64,000 nucleotides of DNA from Impatiens glandulifera. Lineage: Eukaryota > Streptophyta > Magnoliopsida > Ericales > Balsaminaceae. Where the stretch lies: assembly GCF_907164915.1 (NCBI RefSeq), contig NC_061870.1, positions 28,805,348 to 28,869,347 of the forward strand, given 5' to 3'. Below are positions 11,963-22,835 of this stretch, in pieces (positions within the stretch are counted from its first letter, which is position 1; each line of letters opens with the position of its first letter). The notes under the pieces were generated by a model that saw nothing but the letters and a program-made list of their open reading frames with translations, did no database searches and was not told the DNA's origin. Made by a program: the position numbers and the translations under genes.

Positions 11963-14900
11963 AGTAATGAGAATAGAGAATTGGATGGAGGAGGGGTAAG
12001 TTCTAACAAATTAAATTAGAAGGGATGGATGTTAATGAGTGTCTAATTATAGCAACTTGTGGGAATTTTCTTGCTCATTCTTTTTTTTTCTTCTATGTGC
12101 AATTTACTATTTTAGTCATTTTTTTAGAAATTTCAATCCCTTTACTAAATATTAATACACATACTTTTTATTTTTATAAAATTTATTGATTCAATTTTTT
12201 TTTTAAAAGATCGGTCTATATTAAAAAAAAATTTAAAAAATTATGTAAACACAACAAATAAAACATGACATTAAAATTAAAAAAAAAAACGATCATTTAT
12301 AAGTTATCGAGTTCGTAAATTCTTAAAAAACGAACCAAGAATAACTCATTTTCGAAATCAATCACCCTAAACCGTCTTATCGCGACTGCTGGCACGGAGT
12401 TAGCCGGGGCTTCTTCCTCGAGTCCTATCATGATTGCGCACTCGACGAAAGAGATTTGCCGATTTTAATATTAGTTAGAGTCGAATTGAGATTTCTAAGA
12501 GGTGCCTTTTCCGAACAAAAGATTGAAGTTCAGCGACAACATTTTGAGAAGAACGATTAACTCCCGACAATCTCGTTTGACAATTAATTTTTGTTCTCGA
12601 AAATATACGAGCTCAATAATGTTTTGGACAATGTGTCTGTATTTTACTATTTTTGTTATTATTATTATGTTTTGTGTTTTTTTTTTCTCTTATGTCATGT
12701 TTAAATGAGTTTGTCTGTTTTATTTATACATGGACAACAATAAAATCCTAACTCAAATAACCTTAAACATTTGTTATAAATGAAAAGTTCACCCAAAAAA
12801 TATTATGATAATTAGATCTAAGAAGTTTGTATCGCCTAAACTCTGCTACCGCTATGATTTTATTGACATTTATCGACGCTTAAACCAATGTCGGTGAAAG
12901 ACATATGTGTTAGTAAATGATATTTTTGTTATGCGACGCAATAGTTCGATATATTAAGCGTCGTTTTTCCTATTTGTCAGCTGTTTTAATATTTGTAGGG
13001 ATGTTTTTGATCATTTAAAATATTGATATAAAAAGTGTAAATTTTAATTATTAACTGTTTTTTTTTTTATCAATTATCTCAACTAAATTAAACAAAAATA
13101 TATATTTCATTCTAATTTGAATAATTGATATTCAAATTTCTCAAAAACAAAATATTCATACTGAAAATTGAGTATGTGATAACTAAAACAAATATATTTA
13201 TTACATAAAATAAATAAAAGATGCTCCTCAACTCTTATAGTTATTCTCTTGGTTATTTTCCTCTGATTTATTCCCCATCGTTAGTGTCTCTCCACAATCA
13301 CTAGAACTTTAAATATTTGTCCACTTAAATAAAATTATAAAATCCTATATTGTGAGTTTACTATTTTATTTTCTTGTAAAATAAATAAAGATTCCTAGCT
13401 AATCATACATGAATTAGTTGTGATTGCTAAATGCTATCATCTTGTTAGTTCACACTTCACACTGCTTTTTATCAGTTTAGCTACCCTCTTAATCATAATA
13501 AATTTTAAAAATGGTTGAAGGTTCAAATTCTTAATAGAAATCAAATCATAATACATTTATTTTATTAAACAAAATTATTATAATTTAAGTTACTTACCCT
13601 AGTAGTTCAAAATAAAAATTGAAGAATTTATTTGCATTTGATATGAAAACTATAATTGAAATAAACAAAATTATGTGAAAAAGTAAATAAAATAAATAAA
13701 AAGTGTATGAAAAAATATTTTTTGATAAATTTTTAAATCATGATACAAAATAATTTTATATTATATATTTTTTTAATAACTTATGACTTTTGTTCACTTT
13801 GACACAAATCGCATATTAAATATATAAAAATAGAGCATGGTATTGAACACCATAATAAATATATTAAATTATTTAAAAATTAATAAATTTTTATTAAGGA
13901 TGCGAGTTGAAATTATTTACTTAATTAATTTAATTATAAATATTAAATTTAATATATATATATATATATTTATTATTAATTGTATATTAGACCATTAGGA
14001 GGTTGCGACAAAATAAATAAGATAATTAGTTTTAAATTCAAAAAACTTAAAAAAAATGGCACATTAAGCAATAATTTTTCTCTAACTCGTAAATTTATCT
14101 TAAAACACAAAAGAATATTTACCAACTTTTATCTTTTCAATACTACTTATATATTTATCAACTTTACAAATTAAACCCCAATATTTTTCAAAATAAAAAA
14201 TTATGATAAAATCAATTATAAATCAATAATTTATACACATAACAAATAAATTAAACATATTAAATAAACACAAATTATATTACACAAAAAAATAAAAATA
14301 ACATGAAAACAACCATTATTAAAAAAACAAATTAAACATTATTAAATAAACACAAATTACACTGCTGCATGATTAATCATAAAATTACATCAAAATAAAC
14401 ATTATTAAAATATAACTAATAACGAATTATTATTTTTCATTTTGTGTTTTATTTTATTCAAATTTTTTATTTTTTTTAGATTTTTTTATCATTCTTAAAC
14501 ATTATTATAAATTTACATATTTAAAAAAATAATAATAAAAAATCATAGGATCAAAATAAAAAATTAACTTAAAAAAATATATATAAAAATAGGGATAAAT
14601 TAAATATTTGACATAAGTTATATAAAAGATTAAATATCCAAATCAAACCTCTTTAAACTTCAAGGGCTTTTTTTATAAATTAATCAAATATTTGGGTTTA
14701 TAAACTGTACCCACTAATATTTATGTTGTTTAGAGAATCTGGGTAAAAAAACAAGAAAAGAAACAGGGTCTGAATAAAAAAAGTTTCTATAAGTTTAATA
14801 TTTGTAAAGTATGAAATGATAATGAATTTAAATTGTAAAAATATGATAATTTTAGATATTAAACTGATACTCTATTAGTGTTATACAAAAACTGATAATA

Positions 14901-15354
14901 ATTAATTAATGAGTTATAAAATATAAACATATATAATACTTACAAAATTTTACAATTAAAAAAAAGAGAGTTAATTAATATAATTTAAATACTTAATTAT
15001 TTATAAATAATAATAATTATTATATATAACTGTCACTTAACCAAAACTTTCCTAAAACTTGAATCATTTCAAGTTAATAAAATCTTGGATGACAAGACAA
15101 GAGAAAACTAGGAAAGATGGTGATGGGAAATGCCCAAAACACCCTTTTACTAGAATGATCTCATCTGCTGATTTCCTGAGATGAAAATGGACGGTTGGAT
15201 TCTCTCGTGACGTAGTCGCCTTCCACCGTTCCAATGCAATACATCTAGGGCTAATCGGTCTCATTTGCTTAGGCCTCAATCGAACGCACACACTCTATCT
15301 CTTTCTATACAATCGCAGCAGCAGCAGCATCCCATTTCTTATCTGTGTATAATC
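11963..15354. other. AT-rich intergenic region
   Basis: Contains the rRNA-like fragment at 12371-12460 and a small inverted repeat at 12874-12963 (see findings). The rest is homopolymer-rich DNA with no supported frame. The last 100 bases form the leader of the VDAC gene; a CAG repeat sits just before its ATG. Confidence 0.75.
12371..12460 (-). pseudogene. Decayed organelle-type small-subunit rRNA fragment
   Basis: Read on the minus strand, the segment matches the 530-loop region of 16S-type rRNA: GAAGAAGCCCCGGC, then TAACTCCGTGCCAGCAG, then a mutated version of the CCGCGGTAA site, and TAAGACGG. The upstream side keeps TCTTTCGTC, as in the corresponding helix of the rRNA. The sequence resembles plant mitochondrial 18S rRNA most (the GGTAAGACGG context), but a plastid or bacterial source cannot be excluded. 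It is only about 90 bases, carries substitutions, and lies in AT-rich nuclear DNA, so it is interpreted as an old nuclear insertion of organelle DNA and not as a functional gene. Confidence 0.72.
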
Positions 15355-17585
15355 ATGGGCAAAGGTCCTGGTCTCTACACTGATATTGGCAAGAAAGCCA
15401 AAGGTAAAGAAAGAAAGAAAGATTACTGTTTTCTTTACCCTTCTTAGCTCCACGAATTTGGGTCTTGTTCCGATTTTGTACTGATTACATTTCCAATTTC
15501 ATGTCTTTAGATCTTCTATACAGGGACTATCAGAGTGACCACAAATTCACCATCACCACCTACTCCCCAACTGGAGTCGTGAGTTTTCTTCTCTCCTCTC
15601 TCTAGATCTGCTGGTAGAACTTGAAAGTTTCATTTTTTATAGCCTACAGAGATGTTTTGAGAGACTTACGATATAGTTTTGTGTTTTATTTTTACGGGAG
15701 TATCTTATATACAAATGGGTTTTTCTCATATGCGATGTTTAAGGTCTGGCGTTGATGTTAAAAGCACCCATCACATTGGCTTCTTAATATCTTCAATATG
15801 TTCCAAGTTTTTTTTGAAATTTCAAGAATCTGCTATTGGTGCTCTACTTTGTACTCCTTTGATTTCGTTTGGTTGTTTCTTTTCCCCTCCCCATTGGGTA
15901 TCATCCATAATCTAAAACCACTGTTTTTGTTGTTGAATTGATTGATGATTGGATAATGATCAGACGTGGTTCACATTATTAGATTCATTTGAGACATATT
16001 CGGTGTGATGATGATATAGAGTTTTAAGTTTTTTGTTCTGTATGATTCAGGCTATTACTTCCTCTGGTGTGAAGAAAGGAGATGTCTTTGTTGCTGATGT
16101 CAATACTCAGCTCAAGAACAAGAATATCACTACTGATATCAAAGTGGACACAAGTTCGAATGTGAGTAATTTGTTGTACTTAGCTTGAATTGTATCATTG
16201 GCTGTTATAGGTGTTGTAACTTGTACAACAACTTGACAATTTTGACACACTGAGATAAATAAGTTTTAAAGGCAGTGTTTGATGATACAACTTATGACTT
16301 AAACTAAAAGATTAAATGCTTATTTGAGTATTTAGATTGCTCAAATGAAGCAAAAAAACTTGTCCCAACACAGTAACATAGTAGGAAGACAGCTTTAACC
16401 CTGAAGAATATTAATCTTAAGTGATTATAAGGGTAAAATAGTATTTTAAGTATTTTTCTGATATCAATTCTTATTATCAAATCAACTTATATACAAGTAC
16501 TTCAAATTTTTAGATATTTTCATTTGGTTTATTCAACATTTAATTTTCTATATACTTGACTCATTATTTTCTTAAAGTACATGAACAAACCTCTATTTTT
16601 TTTCTTTTGTACTAGGCATTCTATTACTACTATTCTTGTTTATTCACATTTGCTGAAGCATTTGATAATTTGCAGCTTTTCACGACCATAACAGTTGATG
16701 AAGCTGCTCCAGGGCTGAAGACAATCTTCAGTTTCAAGTTTCCTGATCAAAGATCTGGAAAGGTAAAATATAAGACCATAGAATTTCTGTTTCAGTTTTT
16801 TCCGTGGATCAATCTTTTTATCACATTCGACAATTAGAGCACTGTATTTGCATGTTCTTTCAGCTGGAAGTTCAGTACTTGCATGATTATGCGGGGATAA
16901 GCTCAAGCATTGGCTTGGCAGCTAACCCTGTTGTGAACTTCTCTGGTGTTGTTGGCACAAATGCCCTTGCTATTGGAACAGATCTATCTTTTGACACTAA
17001 AGAGGGTGCTTTTACCAAAATCAATGGTGGATTGAGCTACACAAACACAGACCTTATTGCGTCTTTGACACTGTGAGTAATTTTGTTTCAAAGTGAACAC
17101 TTTTGTTTCAGATGAATATCAATTGGGTCCTATTTGACCTTGTCCATGTATTTGAACCCTCACTTTAGTCATTTAACCAGATAACAACCCCAATTAACCC
17201 ACAATTTTCATTTGTTAGATCATGTCTAATCTAGATGCAGGATGATGATACTTGTGTTTTTTGAATTGTATGACTTAGGAATGACAAGGGAGATTCACTG
17301 AGTGCATCATACTACCATACTGTCAGCCCTTTGACAAACACTGCGGTTGGTGCAGAAGTAACTCACAACTTCTCGACCAATGACAATACAATCAACATTG
17401 GGACCCAGCATGCTTTGGATCCATTGACCTCGGTAAAGGCAAGAGTTAACAATTTTGGCAAGGCAAGTGCCCTCATTCAGCATGAATGGCGTCCAAAGTC
17501 ACTGTTCACTATTTCTGGAGAAGTTGACACCAAGTCTATAGATAAGAGTGCTAAATTCGGTCTGGCTTTGGCACTGAAACCATGA
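15355..17585 (+). CDS. VDAC: Mitochondrial outer-membrane porin (VDAC)
   Basis: Six exons: 15355-15403, 15511-15578, 16051-16161, 16676-16762, 16864-17072 and 17279-17585, giving 276 residues, the standard VDAC length. The N-terminus [19 protein letters not shown] is the conserved amphipathic helix that lies inside the pore; the rest shows the alternating polar/hydrophobic pattern of the 19-strand beta-barrel, including [16 protein letters not shown] and the C-terminal FGLALALKP. The protein forms the main metabolite and ion channel of the mitochondrial outer membrane. All exon phases agree and no stop interrupts the frame. It converges on the HIR gene 358 bases away. Confidence 0.97.
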
Positions 17586-17943
17586 AGAAAAGAAAAGAGT
17601 CTAGGATAAGGTCTAGACAAAGCCATCAAGAAGATCTGCTAGTTTTCCCTTTTCCCTCTTGTTTGGGGACATGCAATAATGTTAAAGACATATTTTCGTT
17701 TCGAATTTATCTTATTTTGGGCCGAGGGAAGGCTTGTGATTCAAACCTTTGACTCATAGTTAAGTTAACATTGGCACATATTTGGTGTACTTGTTTGAGA
17801 AATTTGCCTAAGAATCATTCTCTCCTACCTTTGAGTCTATGATTTGGGCAATTCTCTCATGTTATTTATTACTTTCATAATTCATATGCTGTTTTTGTAT
17901 ACCATTTTTACAACAGATCATCATAGATAGATAGATGAAGAAA
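17586..17943. other. Convergent spacer between VDAC and HIR
   Basis: Contains the 3' untranslated parts of both genes; nothing else recognised. Confidence 0.8.
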
Positions 17944-19044
17944 TCACTGATGGGTAGGAAGGGATGAGGACTGAAGCAGGCCATCACGAATCTGTTGAGC
18001 AACGTCGCGAACCGCTCCTGGTCCATGAGGGATGAAAATTGCAGAGGATTTGGAGGAAGCTCCGATTTCTTTCATCGTGTCAAAGTACTGAGTGACGAGA
18101 ACCATGTCCATGACATCTTTAGCTGTGGTTCCTGGGACGTTAACTGAGAATCCCATAACGCTGTCTCTCAGACCGTCCACTATTGCTTGCCTCTGCCTGG
18201 CGATACCCAATCCAGCTAGGTGCTTAGCCTCTGCATCTCCTTCTGCCCGTTTTATTTGCACTATTTTTTCTGCTTCAGCCTTCTCATTGGCTGCAACCCT
18301 CAATCTTGCAGCTGCATTCATCATTATATATATATGATTAATGTGAAACTCATATATTAGAGAGACTGAAGCTTTAATTCGAATTATTTACCAGCATTGA
18401 TCTCGTTCATGGCACGTTTAACATGCTCATCTGGTTCTATGTCGGTAATAAGAGTCTGAACAATCTCGTACCCGTAAGCAGACATGGCCTTTTCGAGTTC
18501 ATCTTCAACAGCTTTTGCTATGTCGTTCTTCTGCTCAAAAGCATCGTCCAGGTTTAGCTTTGGAAGACTAGCTCTGATCACTGATGGAAACAGCAAAACA
18601 ACAAATTCAAAAGGGTATATAATAAATTGGGCTTAGAAGTTAGAACATAGTAAGAGTTTAGAGACCGACCATCAAAGACGTAAGATGTGATCTGGGAACG
18701 AGTATTGGTTAGCTTGTAGAAGGCGTCATCTGCTTTGTGAGCCAAAGCACGGTATTGAATTGATGCAACAACGTTAACAAAGACATTGTCCTGTTTTAAT
18801 GATAAATTAAGTGCATGTTTTAAAAGGAAATGAATGAATGAAAGAAGACCACCACCTTAGTTTTGGTCTCGCAGCGAACATCTAGCTGCTGGAGTCGTAA
18901 TGTGAGATGGCCGGCAACCTGACTTCCAATGCACCAAGGCAGGAAATGGCAGCCTGGTTCCAGAATTTTCTCGAACTTTCCAAACTTCTCCTTTACAGCC
19001 ACTGTAGATTGGTCTACTTTCACACAACATAAAAGATTACCCAT
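17944..19044 (-). CDS. HIR: Hypersensitive-induced response protein (SPFH/prohibitin family)
   Basis: Four exons: 19044-18856, 18790-18670, 18580-18392 and 18311-17944, giving 288 residues. The start MGNLLCC supplies a glycine for N-myristoylation and neighbouring cysteines for palmitoylation, the known plasma-membrane anchor of HIR proteins. The SPFH domain runs from about residue 8 ([19 protein letters not shown]) to about 180, followed by an alpha-helical, alanine/glutamate-rich stretch ([20 protein letters not shown]) that mediates oligomerisation. HIR proteins assemble in membrane microdomains and act in effector-triggered immunity and cell death. Two upstream features fit: a probable intron in the 5' leader (19067-19151) and a TATA run at 19199-19208. 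Confidence 0.95.
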
Positions 19045-19066
19045 CTTTCTCTGATCGATCGATAAC

Positions 19067-19151
19067 CTGCACCATTCATATTTTTCAACAAATCAATCAA
19101 ATTCACAAGTCTATACATCAAGAGAGAAAACAAGAGAAGAGAAGGTATTAC
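19067..19151 (-). other. Probable intron in the HIR 5' leader
   Basis: A donor AGG|GTAATACC at 19151 and an acceptor GTGCAG at 19067 bracket 85 bases just before the start-codon exon. Leader introns are common in this family. Not proven without transcript data. Confidence 0.5.
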
Positions 19152-19198
19152 CCTTTAAGGTTTCTGTAAAGTAGAACACAGAGAATGTTTACAAGGGA

Positions 19199-19208
19199 TA
19201 TATATATA
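19199..19208 (-). promoter_or_regulatory. TATA box of the HIR gene
   Basis: TATATATATA about 155 bases upstream of the ATG and 48 bases upstream of the leader-intron donor. Confidence 0.4.
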
Positions 19209-21330
19209 GAGACTAAATGGCTGCATATGCAATATTATATAAACAGGATGAATTCTTATTCAAACATTTGAATTTGTAATTAATTAATTAATAAACATAA
19301 TTTACAGAACTCGACCAGGGATAATGTAAGCACTATAAATTTTGTAGTTATCTCTTCTTAATTAATAATGGGTAAGTCATATATATCCTCAATGATATCA
19401 TTTTATCATCACAATTATGACAATGACTTTACCAATATTATTGTGTTCATATTCAAAATTAAATTGAATTTATATAAAAGTCAGCTGTAGCTTGCTTGGG
19501 GGATTGATTTTAGGAGTAAATTATTAAACGAGCGAATAATGAATATAATAGATAATATTGGAACAGCCCCAGTTGGTACTAGGAATATGATTCGTGTTTT
19601 CTTAGTACAACAAGGTAAGGTAAGGTAACCTTCCAAGAAATTAATTCCATCATAATAATTAAATAATTAGTCCAAGTTTTAGCTTTCACAGCTCATTATT
19701 GACATATTATTATTATTATTATTATTATGATTATTATTATATGTGACATTGCTTGCTTTCTTCTTGTTCATTTCTAGGTGGTGGTCTCGTCTCCATCTAT
19801 GTTACTATTTATAAATTATATATTTATCTAGACAAGATCATCTCTTATGAAAATATCAAGAAATAGTCATTTTAGCTTATTATAAGTTATCGTTTATTCA
19901 AGTTAAGTTGCTACTTGCTAAGTATATATATTGGATATTCTGTGATAGAAATAGAATCAAATACTTAAAGTCTTTGTTTTATTTAAATAATTTTGTTCGA
20001 ATTTGTATTATGTCAACTTTGAACTATGTGATGAAAAGAGTTAAAATGTATTAATACATAAATAAAAATTAATTATTTAAATAGAATTTTAATTTGATTA
20101 ATTAGTAGGTAAACTCTTTCTTTTATTGAACCAATATATCTTAGTAATAAGCTAATAATATATATGAATTTAATACTATTCCAGAATCCAGATTCCAGAG
20201 TAACACCTATTAATAGCTTTTTTATATTCTAAAATAATAATTTGTCTCTTAAAAAAAAATAAAAGGACCCTTTTTGGAAATTATTATTTTTTTATTTGTT
20301 TAAAAATTATTATTTTTATATAAATAAGTTAAACTTTAATTTGAAAGATCAAGTTTCAGTGTTTTTCTTATCTAATTCAATACATTTCTCATAAATACAA
20401 AGATATATTTATAACAAAATATTAATTTATATAGGCATGACATACAATAGTGTCTTCTACTTACTAAAAGAATTGATTTATTATTATTTTTATAAAATCT
20501 TTCTTTTTTAAGTTACTTATTTTATTAATTAAAATATTAACGTATTTTTTATTTAAATTTAAATATAAAATTTATTTTAAATAATTAAAACAATTAATTT
20601 TTTTTTTTTTATCAAACAACACATCAAACCAGCTCAAAACTATTTTTCTTCAACCTCGTTAATAAACTTTTACTTGCTAATGGAAAAAAATTGAAATATT
20701 AAAATTCTTACACAAATTTTAAGTAATAAAATAATATCTAAAATACTGTCAATCCTTTTAAGTTTGTAGAGGAGGATTTTAAATGATAGATGATATTAAA
20801 ATTTGAAATTGGTCTATTAGTTAATTCTAATTATTTAGCTGAGACTTAGATAATCATACAAATAATTTGTAAAACAATTTTGATATTTAGAGAAAAAATT
20901 GAAACTCAATTATCTACTAAAAATAAAAATAAAAAATTATGTGCAGAATTCTTATTGAAAGATAGCATAAAAAATGAATTTTACAAAAAAAATATTACCA
21001 CTAAATGATGTGTAATTAACGTAAAAACTCACATGAAATAACTAAAGAAGATTGTGCTTTTATCAAAAGTATCTGACATAAATCAAATATTCAAATCAAG
21101 TATTTTTATAATAATAATGATTATTCTTTTTCGTAATTCATTAATTCTAAATTTGGAAAACATAAAAAATGATAGGGTGACTAGTTTAAAAAAATGGTGT
21201 GCATATGCTGTAATATATGGAAGGAAACAAATAGTTTTAATTTAGAAATCAAAATATGAACAAGAATATTATTTTTACCACTTGTACAAGAATTTCAAGT
21301 GTGAATGACAAGCTAACCTGAAAGAAAAGT
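19209..21330. other. AT-rich intergenic region left of the large transposon
   Basis: No supported gene. An ATT trinucleotide run lies at about 19704-19740. Several short frames (for example 21054-21245, +) have no domain and low-complexity composition. The region ends at the 9-bp target duplication of the transposon. Confidence 0.75.
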
Positions 21331-21339
21331 AAAAAAAAG
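21331..21339. repeat. Target-site duplication of the MULE, left copy
   Basis: AAAAAAAAG directly precedes the left inverted repeat and is repeated exactly at 43632-43640 directly after the right one. A 9-bp duplication is diagnostic of Mutator-superfamily insertion. Confidence 0.85.
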
Positions 21340-22327
21340 CAGTTCAGATCTTCTGCTACCGATTGCCGTGTTCCCCTGTGGCGCACTAATCAGATTGCAG
21401 CATTATTAATTTAATAATAAATCAATCTGGGCAGGAGACGGAGGGAGGGAGAATCCGGAATCCGGGTTTAGGCCCGGGTTCACACAAGACGCCGTTAACG
21501 GAAGCGCCCGTTAACGCCAGGAAATAATATAATATTCAGATAATACCCAGATAAGATATCTTCGCTCTGATCTACACGCCCGTCGCCATGACCCTCATGT
21601 AAACCCCGCATACCCACCCATGAGAAGAACGCCTGCCGTTCATGAAAATACACTTACACGTCCATGTAAAGACGGAATTGACAGTCATATTATATTTACG
21701 TTTTTTAAATATTAGTTTAATTTATTAAATAATACAGGCAGCGATATAATATTCGCTTCAATTAATTCAATCTTTTATTTTCTAGGATTTTATATTTTTT
21801 TTTATTTAATTATTTTTTACCTCGAGACTCTCTGGAGCGAAGATATATATGCTTCAATTCATTTTAATAAAAACCTCATGTAAAACCCCCTTACCCACCC
21901 ATGTGAAGACGGCTTGCCTACAATGTAAAGACACTTACCCGTTTATGTGAAGACCAAAATGACATGGATTTTATATTTCCGTTTATTAAATATTAATTCA
22001 ATTAATTGAAGATGACATGCAGCGACCGAACAAATCTTCGCCTCAATTACCGGCTTGTTTTCTTTTCCAATTTTTTTTTTATTTCATTTTTTTTGCCCCG
22101 AGACTCTCTGGAGCGAAGATATATTTGCTTCCATTAAGTTTAATAAAAACCTCATGTAAAACCCCCCTACCCACCCATGTAAAGACCTATTGCCTACCAT
22201 GTAAAGACACTTACCCGTTTATGTAAAGACCAGAATGACATGGATTTTATATTCCCGTTTATTAAATATTAATTCAATTAATTGAAGATGACATGCAGCA
22301 ACCGAACAAATCTTCGCTTCCATTCCT
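21340..22327 (+). repeat. Left terminal inverted repeat of the MULE
   Basis: About 990 bases. The outer roughly 480 bases are unique, relatively GC-rich sequence that matches the reverse complement of the right end with about six substitutions by eye. The inner half consists of two direct repeats of about 276 bases that are also found at the right end. The outer part contains a palindrome CCGTTAACGG (21492-21501) and a motif GATATCTTCGC of the element-wide family. Confidence 0.9.
21824..22327 (+). repeat. Two ~276-bp subterminal direct repeats (left)
   Basis: Each unit opens with GAGACTCTCTGGAGCGAAG (21824 and 22100), then has CTCATGTAAAACCCCC, an ATGTAAAGACACTTACCCG block, and closes with CCGAACAAATCTTCGC. 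The second unit breaks off at about 22327. Matching units lie inverted at 42594-43150. Confidence 0.85.
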
Positions 22328-22835
22328 TGGCTACATTTTTTTATTTTTTTTCCGTTTATTAATAAATGTTAATTTAATTAATTTAAATTGAAAATCAGTA
22401 CACGACCAAATATTCGCTTGAATTTTGTTTTTCGAGTAGACGATTGAAAGCGAAGATTTCTTATTTTCCAATAATTTTAGCCTGACGTTCATGTAAAACA
22501 ACCTCCCCTCACATGAGAAGCCAACTTGACTGTCATGTAAATTCACTTACCCGTGCATTTACATTCCACGAATAAATCTTCGCTTCTATGAATAGTTTTT
22601 ATTTTACATTTATTTTTATCATTTTTTTATGAATTTACGATATCGAACGAATATTTATTCGCTTCCATGACTAGTTGATATAATTTCAATTTCCCGCTAC
22701 AAGCCGACTATCCCTCAATTTCATTTTCATAAGCAACTGTTCATATTCTTCTCTCTCTATCTCCCGGCGATAATCCAAACACTGAACGTCGAAACCCTAG
22801 ATATTTCGTTTATACTACAAGGATTTCTTCTGAAC
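22328..22835. other. MULE noncoding segment before the first Ulp1-like gene
   Basis: Contains diverged pieces of the subterminal repeat and four semi-palindromic motifs (near 22403, 22451, 22570 and 22647). It ends with the leader of the peptidase gene, where a pyrimidine-rich CTTCTCTCTCTATCTCCC stretch suggests transcription initiation. Confidence 0.6.

Noticed and set aside
15679..15915. 78-residue frame inside VDAC
   Set aside because: Lies wholly within the intron 15579-16050, whose borders and phase are well supported.
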